A stretch of 64,000 bases of DNA from positions 442,425 to 506,424 of the forward strand of contig JACBWW010000067.1 of the NCBI GenBank assembly GCA_020086605.1, written 5' to 3'. How positions within the stretch are numbered: position 1 is the first letter of the stretch; each line of letters starts with the position of its first letter. The stretch is from Lanius collurio. Lineage: Eukaryota; Chordata; Aves; Passeriformes; Laniidae. Positions 11,411 to 24,448 of the stretch are shown here, piece after piece. A program made the translations under genes and the position numbers. The notes under the pieces were generated by a model. It had not been told where the DNA came from and did not search any database. It worked only from the letters and a program-made list of their open reading frames with translations.

Positions 11411-14400
11411 TGGTCTTTGCTGTCCTTTTGGAGTTATTTTCACAGTCTGTCAGCCAAGTCACATAACCCATCTTTCATTCCTTGTGTTAAGTTTCTCAGT
11501 ACAGTGACAAGCTGTTGATGAGCATCTCTCTTTGTATAGGTGGCAAAAGAGTTGGGTTTGGAAGGTGCCAAGTAGAGCGTCACGCATACCACTTGGCCTT
11601 CAATTCATTCCTGTTAAAGAGAAAACAGAAAATGTCTCATTTAATGGAATTCTGGGTGCCAAATGTCTTTCCATGACTTTGAAAAGACAGCAAGCAAAGC
11701 AAAAATCCACCTTCTGCAAGAAACTTGAGGTTTTGGCTTCTGAAATGGCTTGGGAATTAATGAATTAGGTATTGTGTATGTGGACTTCTGTGACTTCTCC
11801 TTTGTGTTCAAATGTTAGGCAGAAACCTGCTAGGAGCTGGTCAACTTCTGAAGCTGTAGCTGAAGAACTGAGACAATGAGAGGATCATTCTGTTGGTGTG
11901 ATGGAGACTGGGGCTCTTATTCTAACTACATTAAGACCATTTTGGTAGAATGTTGGTGTGAGATGCTAAAAATTACTTTTCACAAAGCCTTTGATTTGAA
12001 AAACACATGTGAGGTGAATTAAAAATCCCATGAAGGTTAAGCAAGTCCTCTGCAGCTTTAAAACAGTAGACTTTGGCTTGCTGTTTTAGCTTTCATGCTG
12101 TTCCCTCCTGCATCATGCTGGGTGCCTCTGGGAGAGTTTAGCCTCCTATATTTTGGCTGCTCCTTCTTGAGACACTTGGTGTGTGAGCACAGATAACTTA
12201 TCTGTAGGGAACAAGGCCATTGGTTACAGCACATCTAGAGACAGAGGAGACATTGCTATTTGGCATAAGCTGCAGTTTTGTAGTAGTGCAGTAGCCTGGG
12301 ATACTCAAACAAGGGCTAGCACAGGCAAATGTGCCACTACAGTGATCTTTTGCCTGGCCTGTGGTGGTGCCCAAGGTAAAGAAAGTAGCAAGGAAATTGC
12401 AGTGCACAACAGACTGCACCATGCGATCCTGGAGACTCAGAATCTGTGCTCATAGGCTGCAGCTTGGGCCAGCAGTGGTACTGTGACATTTGCATGGCAT
12501 GAGCTGGATTAGAGTTCATGTCACCCATGCTGTGATCTCATCCTGTGAGTGTACTCAAAACAAATACTTCCTTGCTACCATTTCAGCCAAACACAGCTTT
12601 GGAAAGAGGAAAAGAATGGATGATGTGTTTGTGGAATGTAAAAGCATTTTACTTACGCTCTCCAGGGATGTTAGAAGAACTTTTGTAATGACATGCATGT
12701 CTCATGGCTCTGTTAGAAAAAGTGGCCTTACACAGTGTGGGGTTGGCTGTGGTCTCTGCCACAGCCTTACTCTTACAGGGCGAGCTTGTCTCTACAGATT
12801 TCTGCCAGAGGTATAGGAAAAAAGTCAGCAGATGAACAGGTAAGGAACAGGTGAAGCTGCAGTTCAGCACACAATTGGCCAGGTATAGGGATGAGGTGGC
12901 TGGGAAGGCTCTGACATAGTTGTGGGAAGAAGCTAGGTGGTTGATGAGCCCTATTTCAGACAAGAAACACAAGCTGTGATACTGCAGGACCATTCTGCAA
13001 AAGCCAGAAATAGTGTGTTGTGTTTCCTTCTTGGGCCTGCCTTCACTTAGAATAACAATGAATTTTAAAAATCCAGTGAAGCTTGCTTTCCTGTGGATCT
13101 CGAGGGCTTTGCAGACTCCCTGATGCCTGACAAGGATGAAATGCTTCTACCTTTTTATTTTGCTTGGGGCACTGATAAGGCACTCTTCAATCCTGGTTTT
13201 GCAACTAAGCAATTTTGAGGCCTCTCTCTTCATGACCTGGAGTTAAAATTGCCCCAAAACTTCAAAAGACTGCTTTGAGTGGTGTGGAGTATAACCTCGT
13301 TGATAATGTTCCTGTGGAAGCTTTTTTCTTCTTACAGGAAATCTAAAATGTGGCCAAAGAAAATGAACTCCTGTCTGTCTCATTACATGTTATGTGGCAA
13401 AGACATTCAACAGCTGCTGACAAGCCTGGTTTCTGCAAGTGTGGAGCTCTTCCTGGCCTCATAGTTACTTCCTTCCCTGCCTCCCTCTCATGTAAGAATT
13501 TCTGGTAGATGTAGGAAAGTGTAAGGGGAGAAATCTCACATTTGCCTTCCAGCCTTTTGTTTACTGAGTGTTGCTCTTACTTGAATGAATTCATGTGATG
13601 TCAGTAAGTCTGCTGCCAGGCTGCTGCTACTTTTTTACTTAAAGGTTCTTCTGGCAGAATATTAGTGACTTTAGCATCTCTCATCTCCAGGTCTAGGCAG
13701 AGGTTGGTTGGGAATGAGGCTTGACAGAACATCCTACTCTGGGTAGAGGTGATGTGGAGGAAGACCTCGTTCACACCATTCGCAGAACACTTCCATTGCT
13801 ATGCTGCATCTCTTTCCTTCTGATGCTATTTTAAGTGATTTGTTTAAGTTTGCATGGCAGGTCCTCCTTTTAAAAAGAAGGTGACTAAGAGACAGCAGTC
13901 TGTGCCTTCTAAACATGGCATTTCTCTCTGAAGGACCTGAAATACAGGTCAGCACAGAGTGCTCTGTGTGCTGCTCACTTGGAAGGGGCAGGTGTGTTCC
14001 TGTTTGACTTTTTCCTGCAAAAATAAACCCCAATGCTTGTCTAAGATATGGCCAAAAATCTCCCTGCAATGGGAGTTAGGATATGGAGGAGAAACCCAGG
14101 TGAAAGTGTGTCTGTGTGTGTGTAAGTCAAGTCTTAACTAAACCAGTCACTCTGAAGCAGCAGAGGGGGGAGAAATTCTAGAGGTAAGCTTTCACTTTTC
14201 TTTTTTGACTTTTATGGGTTCAGGGAGAGTGGAAAATCACTTGGGCATTGTAGAGGATCTAAGGTCCCCTGATAAACAGACTGGGAAGTGCAGAACCAGG
14301 GCTGACTTTGGTACAGGCTCTGTGTTGTGTTTGGATGAAGGCAGCTAGAAGGTATTTGTCCTTCGAAGTAAGTTCTGTTTTTGTTCTCATTATCTGAAGC

Positions 14401-16740
14401 ATTTAATACTATCAGGAACTTGCATTTGTTATAGAAGTAAAAGTAGGGGAAGGAACAAAAAGCTGTGGTAATAATTTGCATTTCCTAAGCATGAGGGGTG
14501 GATGGGAGAGAGAAAGGTGTTCAGATCTTTTATTTTGACTCTGCCCAGGAGAGAGATGTGTGTTTGCCTGACATCAAGATCCAGTGATGTTTCTTTCAGG
14601 GACTTGGGGATGTTTAGGTATGGGATTTTGCTTTGTCTTTTTGTAAGCATTTGATTTGACTGTTTTAAACGTTTACAGGTGTTCAAAATAGTAAGTTTAC
14701 TGGATTACAACAGACTGCATGCTGTAGCTGTTTGCACACTAATGGCAGGTCTTGCAATAGTTACAGTTAGAGGAGTAGGAAGATGCCTTTTCTGTGAGGG
14801 GAACACAAAGCATCATGGCTCATACAAGGCTGCTTAGCCAAAGACCTGCATGGTGGCTTTCAGCTGTCTTTAGAGACAACAATCCTCTGTCCTTGGAACA
14901 ACTTGGAAGAGTTTGAAAACTAATATTGCAGGCACAGCTATATGGTGAGTATAAAAGGAAGAGGACATTTGTTATTTTTTAGGGGCAGATCTTGGCACAT
15001 GTGCACAGTCAAAAAGGTGGGGTGCTCTGAGTTTGGTGGTGAGAACTCAGGTACATCCCATGGACAGAATGCAGAGAGAGCCCCTGTGGTTATGCTGCTG
15101 TCGGTATTTGGCCAGCAGATCTTTTTCCCCATCCTACCCATTTTTATTGTCTTTAGTCTGGTCTGTAGTGATTGTTGCACCTTCCCTACAGAATTAGTGC
15201 AGCTTAAGGACTTGGGGAAGTGCCTGCTCTTGGCAATATTAGATGGTCACTTCTACCATCCTCTACTATACCAGTACAATGGATTAGTTGTCACAGCTCA
15301 GAGGGATCCACAGATTGTCTGTTCCATGTCTCTCTGCTGAGGAGGGATTAGCTTAGTGATGTACTCAATGAGAGTTCATTCTCGGGATGAAGTTCCTCAG
15401 CAGGATTTCTTACTGTAGCCGAAAGAACATTAGAGAGATACGATTTAGGTCACAGAAGTAGAACACTCGAAAATGCCAGATTTCCGATGGATAGGGTAGC
15501 AAATGGTTATCCTGTCCCTGCATACATGCTTGGGGATAAAAGGTCATGTGATCACAAGAGCCAGGATGGCACCATCATCACCCTTTTATAAGGTAGGTAT
15601 TGAACTTGTAGCTGCAGCCTCCATCCCACCATTCCTAACTCCAGACTGCTGGACTTCTTATTGATTTTGTTTCTAAAAGCAATTTGAAAATGAACTTTCT
15701 GATGTGCATTTAAGTGGCAAAAGTAAAGGAAACAGAAATTAAATATTTGTAATTGCTGGTTTCTTCATGACTGGGATTTGAACTGGGAATCCCATTTTGT
15801 GCAGTAACCATTACTAACTAAGCTCCAGGGCTGACTGCTGCTTAACCAGCAGGTGGAGGAAGCTTTTTGGTGAAGAAAGCTGAGCAGATGACAGACAAAG
15901 GCTTTAGAGGGGTTCATTTGATGTAAAGTTTCAGTATAGGACAGGGAATTTTATTTTCGGTTTGTATGCTAGTTCTAGTCTGGTTGACGGGGTTGTGGGT
16001 TTTTTTGTTTTGGTTGGGGTTTTCATTTTTGCCCTTCTGATGTGTGGAGTTGGTGAATTTCCTGCTCCATGTAGGACTTTGGAGGAAGAGATTGAAGGAT
16101 GAAAATTACACTATATGTCCTATCCAAGCTGCCTGACTCTTGTTTCTGAGCTCCTGAGCTTGGGAAGGTTCCTGCTCCGTTCATGCTCCCTGTCAAGGAG
16201 AGAACTGTACCGTGATTCATGTGCCACATTCCTGGGAAAGGGAGGAGCAGTAGGAGGTAGCTGTCTATCTCACCCTGCTTTATTTGCTCTGTCAAGCTGC
16301 AGGTAAGCTCAGGGCTTCTGGAAGCTTTGGCTGCCTTTCAAAACAAAATAGAGGCACAGAAAAGTAACAGCTTTTAACACTCAGTCCAGTGCAAATTTAG
16401 GACATAAAATTCCACTGTTATTCCTAAAAATAGACACAAAGCCATTTCCCCCATAAAACTCACTTCAGCAGCATTTGTCAAAAGGTTAAAGGAGAAGCTG
16501 GGGGATGTTTGCCACAGGAAGTGAGGGGAAAGCAAAGGCAGAGAAGGATGCTCTGCCAGAGGTTTAGCTGTTACTTGCCGGCAGTGCTGATGCTTAGATA
16601 CCAACTCCAGGTGGGGAAGATGATGCTTATCACTGGCTCCTTTATCTGTCTCCTCCTTTCTGATCTCTTCTCTCCCTGTTCTCTGCAGCCCCACTGTGCT
16701 TTGTTCCTCCCGCAGAATGTGTTTTCGCCACTTGTCACCT
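11411..16740. other. Intergenic, no gene seen
   Basis: Moderately AT-rich DNA with only short overlapping open frames on both strands. None has a recognisable domain, paired splice sites or codon structure. I see no clear transposon end. A small TG-rich run lies near 14105-14125. Confidence 0.6.
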
Positions 16741-16966
16741 CCCCGCGCTGCCGCTGGCTCCTCTCTCTCCTCCCTGCCCTGCTCCTTGCATCCCTGCTGG
16801 GTTTCCAGCCGGTGCCGCTGCTTCTCCCCGCACGGCGCCAAAGGCTGCGGCTCCCGGCCGGGCTCCGCTCTCGCTGCGGGCTTCCCCTCAGCTGGTGCCG
16901 CGGCCGTGCGCTGAACCGGGGGCACGGAGCGGCTCTTGCCGCTCTGATTCACCGCGCTGCCACGCC
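16741..16966. promoter_or_regulatory. Orphan CpG-rich patch
   Basis: About 225 bp of dense G+C with many CpGs (CGCGCTGCCGC, GGCGCC, GCCGCGGCCG) inside otherwise CpG-poor DNA. It coincides with overlapping open frames on both strands (16374-16994 minus, 16509-17006 plus), which is expected where stop codons are rare. It could be a promoter for an unannotated non-coding transcript or an enhancer-type island. No gene can be assigned. Confidence 0.45.
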
Positions 16967-19900
16967 AACAGCACACACAGCCTTGCCTGCACACTGCTCG
17001 GAGTGAGGCACTGCGTCAGAAATCGGGTTTTGCCCCTGCCCCTCCGTGCTGCCAGGGAGGTGTGGAGAACACACGCACGCACACGGAGTGATCCTGCTGT
17101 TCTCAGTTCCTGCCCTGCTGGCACTGGCGCTCAGTAGGAGCAAGTCTGGAGCAGGCTCTGCTCATCTCTGCTGCGTGGGGCTGGCACCCCGGGTGTCCGA
17201 GGAGCTGAGATGGACATTACACACCCCTCTGCAGACACACACAAAAGGCTCCCACTGGCGTGACAACCCGACCAAATTTCAAGGCCCAGCTCCAAAGTGT
17301 TGTATCACAGCTTTTTAGCAAGCTAACTGGACACTTTGTTTTAAAAGGGCAGAATCATGTAAATCCCCTGAGCCTGGTTTTCAGAAATGCCTGTTTCTAG
17401 AGGAACTATTTTAGAACATAATAACCTATCCCAACACAGACCTCCAGCAGGAAAAACTTCCAACTGTGTAATGCTTTGTAGGCAAAATCACAGCCAGCTG
17501 AAAAGAGCTGTGTGTTGACAAGTGCCAAGCAGCCTTAATTTGGGAGTCATTTTGTGCACAGACACTTCAGTTCAACAGAAAAGAGAGCCCAGCTGCCAAC
17601 AAGTACATCAGTTTGGGCAAGGGAATGGGAAACTACAGTTTTTTCCTTTCATTTACTATGCTTTGATATGTCCTTTCAGAATGCATACATACATCTGGTT
17701 CTTCTTGTCTTCAATGGCCAGTTTTGTAAAATCTATCAGAGACACACATACTTTTTTCCATCTTTTAATGTTGTAAAATTGTTCACAGTATTGCCTTGGA
17801 AGTGGCTTAGTTCAGTGACCTTTTTAAGCACTGATTAGCTGCCAAATAATTGGTGTTTGAAAGACTCTGGACCTGATTCTTCTCTCCTCTACAGTGTTCT
17901 TTCTCTTACTCAGCTGCTGACTTCATTGGAGCTACTAATTACAGATTTGGTATGAGTAGAAATATATATATATATTTCTCTATATATGAATATGTCTATA
18001 TCTATAGAGAGGAATTATATAGAATAGAAATGTAATCATAGTAACAGGTGAGTTTTGGTTTTACTTGACATAGTGCACATGTGCTGAGATTTCCAGTCTC
18101 CTGAAGCACCTCTTCCCCAAAGAATACCTTCTTTACACCTGTTCTTTAGAGTGTTGTGTGACTTCGCTGTTCTCTGTAATTTTTCCTGCCTGCATCAGAT
18201 AGAGGGTCAGAATAAAACACTTGTTATAAAAACACTAAATCATTTCTTTCAGCTTTGTAGGCAGTGAAATTCCAAATATTAACTCAGTTGTGCCTTAGGC
18301 AAGGCTTAGACTGATGCTGAATTAAAAAGCAATGAAATAGTGTAATTTTTTTAGTCACCTTTCAGAAGAATTTCTTTTAAGTCCTCCTAGATAAACACAT
18401 TTGATTATCCGCCATCTTAATTTCTTCCCTGCCTTTGCTTCTGTCTTTTGTCTCCATCTGTTCATCACAAGCTGAACACATCTTATTGTGACATCCTTCC
18501 AAACTACCATCCTTTGTCTAGAAGATCTTTTGCTCACTGTTTTCCCACCCACTCTGACCTTCACCAAATCCATCACATACTTTATTTTCTTGGCTTTGGC
18601 TGTTCTCTCCATCCTCTTTCTACCTTACCATGTTATTTCTTGCTAGATCAAGTAGGGTTCAGAGCTCTTATTGACTTCTTTTTTTCTGGGTAGGATTGGT
18701 GCGAAAAGTGCTGGAGACTCAAACAAGGGTCCTCAACAGACATTCCACCTTTCTGTTTTGAAACCTATCCTGGAAGTCTTTAAGATTATTGTAGGGTCCT
18801 TTCCATGGCTCCTTCAATAAATGCAGTACTTCTGACTAGGCTGCTGCCTCTGTGCTTTGATTGTATCTGATAACCATCCCCAGCTCACCTTTGAGAAAAT
18901 CCCAAGCTGCCCTGGCTGCAGCTGGTAGGGTGTGATAGAGGTGACAAAATTAATTTTCACAGAGGTGAAGCGAGCAGTGACAGGGACCCCTGAATAGAGA
19001 TACCATTATTTCCCTCCCTCAGCCTAGGAAACAAAACAAAAGAGAATGCTGCAGCTGGGCACAGCAGTGTGTGTCCACAGACAGTGGATTGCCTTGCATA
19101 CTCCTTTCAATATCTCTTTTAATAGAGGGGTACTTTGTGCACCTCTTATATTTTTTGTGAGCAGACCTCAGAGAGCAATGCCAGCCACTGTCAAATGTCT
19201 ACTACACATCTTGCTTCACGTGTGTGTGGATAAATCCAGCTTCTCTGCAAAGCATCAGTGTTTCACACATCAGCACTATTTTAAAGATTCCTGCTGTTAA
19301 AAAAACGCTGTTGCACTCCCTTCCAAAAGCATCTGGGTGCTGACCCTCGTGTCATGGCATGAATCCAGCTCAGTGCCAGCTCACCTCCTGAGGGCATCTG
19401 CATGTCCCTTCCCCCGTCATCAGCTCTGCAGGGAGATGTGCCCATTCTAATAGTCAAGGTCTGTGTTTCAGAAATATTAATGGCTGGGGATATACCACCT
19501 GCCATACCTTAGCAACCCTGTGTTTTAATGAAGAGCTATTTTCTGACAGCACAAGAGAGACTGTGGGAGTTTCAACATCTAGGAATGTTGGGGAGTGAAA
19601 TCTGAAGCAGAACTTGGCAGCCTGCAAATTATTTATTACCTAGGAGCAAAAGAAGAGTGGGCAGGACTTCCACTGAATCACTGTGGCCTGGAGATATGGT
19701 CCTACCTGCTTTCTTGGCCTTTGCCAGATGTCCTCTGCCTAACCTTTAGCTGAGAGGGTTGGGACCCCCTGTTCTTCTGGGGAGAGCCTTTCTCTGAGGA
19801 GTGTACCTGGGCATCAAGGGTAACATATGTCCTTAAAAGCTTTTCCTGGAAAATTCTCATTTTATTTTCCTGATTGGTCAAAGCTGCTGACAAAGACTCT

Positions 19901-20809
19901 CTGATTTGTCCTCCCAGAATAACTTCAGTCAACCTTCCCAAGGAAACTGTAGTTGTAATTTGTTATTAAAGTGATTTATGATCCCAGCTCATCCTGATCT
20001 GGCTGAACTGGACATCCATGGGATTTGAGAGAGAATCACTGTTTGTGACTGACCTGAAGGATATATAACACCTGACTATAATCTTTAGGGTAAAACTCAT
20101 CTGCATCACTTCAAGTTCTCAGGCCAGATCCCAAGTTCACATTTGTTTTCTTCTGAAATAACTTGGGTCAGGTTCTTCCCAAAGCTGTGCTTCAGCACTG
20201 TTTATTGCAACATCAAGCTTTGGGACAGACATTGTTAGTCTCATGTTGGTTGAAGAAGAATTTATAGGAAATCTGAAGCAACTATTTTCCCAGGGGTCCA
20301 CACAGAGAATGTCAGATTTGGAGCTTTCCAAGGCAGCTGCCATGTTAAAATAGACTGGGAGAATTCCTATTGTTCAGGTGACATAACGAGGCTGAGATGC
20401 AAATGCAGAGGGCAGCAGTAGCTGGTATGTTTTGACTGATTTTTTTTCCATGACATCTCTCTCTTTCCCCCTCTCCTTAATAATAGATTTTATGGGGTAG
20501 AATAGAGGAAGATCAGGGGCCAGCTTCTGGCTGGAGAAGTTGGGATGTACAGCCTGCACAGAGGGTGAACGTGGCTTAATGCCTACATCTGACAGGAACC
20601 GATTTAGACATTTCCTCCCACTCTGCGGAGGGCTGCACTGCAGTATTAAACACTGGTGCCTCCCTAGAGCCCCCTCCCCTCTTTCCTGAAGGAGGACAGG
20701 AGGAACAAGCAGAAATTAATAGCTGGTGGCCAGAACATTCATTGTAAACACAGTGAATTGAAGTCCTCGCCCCAAAATGTGTGGCTAAGTTCTGATATCC
20801 AGCATTAAG
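16967..20809. other. Intergenic, no gene seen
   Basis: No supported coding sequence. It includes a TA-rich simple-repeat patch at 17961-18008. Short open frames lack any recognisable family feature. Confidence 0.6.
17961..18008. repeat. TA-rich simple repeat
   Basis: An imperfect AT/TA and TATC/TCTA microsatellite cluster (ATATATATATATATAT then TCTATATATGAATATG and TCTATATCTATAGA). Confidence 0.75.
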
Positions 20810-20938
20810 CCTGCCAGAGTTCAAGAAATATCTGAACAACACTCTCAGACACATGATTCTTAGGCAATGTGCAGGGTCAGGAGTTGAACTTGATGATCCC
20901 TGTGGGTCCCTTCCAGCTCAGGATATCCTCTGATCTTT
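20810..20938 (+). mobile_element. CR1 LINE 3' end fragment
   Basis: The block carries GAGTTGAACTTGATGATCC and GGTCCCTTCCAGCTCAGGAT, then a TCCTCTGAT-type tail. This is the standard 3' end of avian/reptilian CR1 retrotransposons on the + strand, preceded by the usual GCCAGAGTTCAAGAA and CTCTCAGACACATG segments. It is a short 5'-truncated copy and the upstream limit is approximate. Confidence 0.85.
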
Positions 20939-22437
20939 GCAGACCATAAGCATTGCACTGTGGGGAGAGTGAGATGCTCTGTGTGTCACCCCACCAGAAA
21001 CTCTGCTGAGGAGCACAAGAAAATATATTGGCCAAGCTTCATTGAATCCAGGACACCCTCACAGATTGTCTGGATGACTCAGCAGTTACCAGCACTGGGC
21101 TGCATTTTGTTGCTGAAAAATCCTGCTTGCATCAAGGGGAGTCAGAAGGACAGCAGGTGGTACAGCCCTGGGAATGAAGAGGCCGTGGGCCCATGTCCAC
21201 TGCTGCCACCAGCTTTCCCCTATATCCTCTTTTTCCTACAAGATCATTTTACTTTTTGTCTTTCAAGTTACCACCACCCTGTGTGAAATAAGAGAATGGT
21301 GAAAGAAGTAGTTGTCTGTCAAAAGTACTATTTTGTCAACTAAAAAAGCCATGGCAACGTAAAGCTACAGCATGGTTTCTATCACAAGACTAACTTGAGT
21401 CAGTTACTGCCTTTGAAACATCTGTGGTGCAGGCTAAAAGTAGACTTTTCTACCAGAATTGAAGGACATTGAAGGAGTTACAAAAAATAGCCTAAATAGG
21501 ATGAGGAAAAGAGGAATATCAGATGGGGGAGGCAGGGGGAAGGAAGAACAAAAGAGTGCAACAGCAAGTGCCTCAAGTTTCCCTACTTTTGTTGCTGTTA
21601 TTCTTTTCCAGACAGACTGATGAGTTTACAGGATATGCTGAATGGCAACCTAGCAAGTGGAACCACTGTTGAGACTCTCGTTGCTAAGATTCTTAATAAT
21701 AACAATGCTCTTGCCAGGAATTACCTGCAGCCAGGGAGTTACACCACTGCTTACTCCTGTAGGGACTGGGAAGTTGTAGGAGTCTTACCTGAGAGTTTTT
21801 CCAGATGTGTACCAGTTCCTATTTTGCCTTTGTCCTATGTTATGCTAACTTCTTCCCTCCCTGCATTCCTCCTTGTTCTAGGAATGCATCTATCTGCAGA
21901 TTGGAAACGTGAGAACATGATAACCAGTCCTGGAAACGTGCTTTTCTATGAGAGAGATTTGACATATCTGAAATAGCTGAGATGAAGCAGGGAATATTTT
22001 GGAATAACTTAGTGATGTGACAAAACAGGCCACTTTGGGGCCTGCCTGTATTAAGGTAGCCTGCCCTTGGACACATCACACTTGTTTGGATGGCTAAACT
22101 TATTTTTTATTAAAGAAAAATATTTCTACAATGTTTTTCCCTTGAATATTTCCAAGTGCTTTAATAGGCTTGGGAGATGCCAGGGAACAATTGACACAGA
22201 AGCTGTTCTGTGAATCTCACAGCATTTATTTCTATGAATGTAAACTTTCCTTACTCCCTTTTTATTCAGACATCAAAAGGAAAGAACAAGACAAAGGGAA
22301 AGGCTGAGGCTTACGCAAAATATTTTTCTCTATCATTTTTGCCAAAAAAAGGAAGAAAGGAAGAAAACACCATTGCGTGTAAATAATCTTTTTTTACCTC
22401 CTTGCCTACCTCTAGACACACTTTCACCAGTTCAGTA
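20939..22437. other. Intergenic, no gene seen
   Basis: No supported gene. Open frames of up to about 118 codons near 21620-21976 carry no recognisable domain and lack a plausible promoter or splice context. Confidence 0.55.
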
Positions 22438-22566
22438 TAATTAGGCATAAGGCACTGAAAGGATTTAAATGTCAGACCTAAGGGACAATAATGTGGTTCA
22501 CGATTATTAGGCAGAAGGTAGTGAAATGGTTTACATTTCAGATCTAACAGAAAATGCTGTAATTGT
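22438..22566. repeat. Diverged tandem duplication, period about 66 bp
   Basis: Two adjacent blocks begin ATTAGGC at 22440 and 22506. They align along their length: ATTAGGCATAAGGCACTGAA with ATTAGGCAGAAGGTAGTGAA, then GTCAGACCTAAGGGACAATA with TTCAGATCTAACAGAAAATG. This indicates an old two-copy duplication. Confidence 0.7.
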
Positions 22567-24448
22567 ATGATTGTTTTAAAGATATTTTGATGTTGATTTG
22601 AAATTTGGGGAGTATCACTTCAGATTACTTAGTCAAAGGCCACTTCAGATAATGAGCAAGAAGACAGGAAGAGAGTTAGTGTTTTAAGGGTCAGGTATGC
22701 AGGGGTGCTTTTAAAATGTGCAAGAAGGCCTAATCCCAAGGCCAGGAAGGCAACCCAGCTCACAGAGGAATCTAAACAATTAAAGAAATTGATGACTGCT
22801 GTAATTAGAGGGAGTCTTACAGCTCCCTTAAAAAGAAATTAAGGGTCTGCAGTGTTGGTAGGAGATCACTGTCTGAGGGATGCAAAGTGCCCTGGAGGAG
22901 GAGGAGAGGTTTATGTGCAGCCTTGAAGAGGATGGGGAACCACTGTGGTTCCTGAACACACACGTGGCTGTGCCAGGCTCGCTGGGCTCGGTGCTCACAC
23001 AGCCACACGCAGTAGGTGCTGCTGTTCCAGTGCTTGGCTTGGGGAATCTAGGGACAGGTTTGCAGGGGTGCAGTGAGCACAAAGGTGAGAGGTATGGGTA
23101 TCTGAAAATCAGGTTTTGCTGTTCTCAGACAAGCTGGTTTTGTAAATACTGACCTTGCCAGTTTTGGTTCCTTGTCCTGGTACAGGAGTGCTTGGAGATG
23201 CTCCAGTGAAAAGGAAATTTCTTTGTGTTTTCATAATTTTTTTTATTAAAATCTTCTCCCTTCCCTTCCCCAAAAGTGTGTTCTCTCTTGTCTCCATAAG
23301 AGACAAGGGGTGGGTCACCTCTTCATCACCCCTAGGACATTAACTGTGATGAAACTCCATTGATGCAGAGTTCAGGAAAATTCTGTGGGGGACCCTGAAT
23401 GAGAAGATGCGTACAAGTCAACGCCAAGGTCAAGCAAATCCTTTCAAATCTCCTTCTTGGTAGCAAGAGTCTGACTAGTAGCCTGAAAAACAGGAACAGT
23501 CTCTGGGCATGGCTGGTAGGGGGTGGCTGCACCATGCAATGCTCCAGGGTGACTCTCCTGAGGGCTGGTGGTGACAGCAGGGACTAAGCTGGCTCACAGT
23601 AGGAAGTCAGGAATTTTGTTTAAAAGTATTTATGCATGGGAGTGTCAGATATGTGGTGCAGCAGCTGTGTCTCGCAGCATGAAGTCCGCATCACCCATCT
23701 TCCTGAAGGATAAACCCCCCCATCACAGCTGCCAGCAGCTCTGTGTTCCCAATTAATGGACAGTGTCCCTGAACAACTTCTGGAGGAATGTGGAAGTAGG
23801 AATGCTAGGGTATAAGTAGCTCCCTGACTGAATTTTCACCCTGTCTCCTGAAACAGAAATCACTGTGTAACCTCTGTGATAAACCAGTTCCTGCGCTGAA
23901 GAAAGAATCCAGACTGGCCATGAGTGGTCTTGCAGCCCGGTGTGTGTAACAGATGTGTACAATTCGTAGTAAATAGTACAGACTATTTGTCTTTAGCACA
24001 GCCCCTCTAAGGGAATGTAAACCTTCCATCCACTCTGCAAACAGTACTCACAGCAGCAGGACCCGTTTCTCTCCCGTAGCTTTTGTAAATCAATGGCTGC
24101 TCTTCTGACCTGACCCAGATTTGTACTCCAGTTATTCCCTGGTGGGATGGAGGAGGCAGCAGCTTGCTCTGTGTTTGAACAACATTGTACATATCCTAAA
24201 ACACCACGGGCTGCTGGTGTCAGAGATGGGGCTGGTGCACACCGGTTTTCAGTACCTGTGAGGCTGTGCTTTGGAAATTGGGTGCTTCACTGAATTACCT
24301 GCACTGTGAGCACAGAGATCATTTAATCATTTGTTGAGCAAGTGGCAGCACTGCAGGGAAAGGCCAAGAAGGCCTGGGCTTGATGATGTAGTCTGAAAAG
24401 AGAATGAAGAGTGACACTCAACCAGACCCAGTTCTCTGAGGTTACCTT
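22567..24448. other. Intergenic, no gene seen
   Basis: Mixed-composition DNA with no supported gene. Open frames are short and overlap on both strands. Confidence 0.55.

Noticed and set aside
16374..16994. 206-codon minus-strand ORF
   Set aside because: It partly overlaps a GC-rich patch and an equally long + strand frame. The low-complexity sequence is not recognisable as protein coding.
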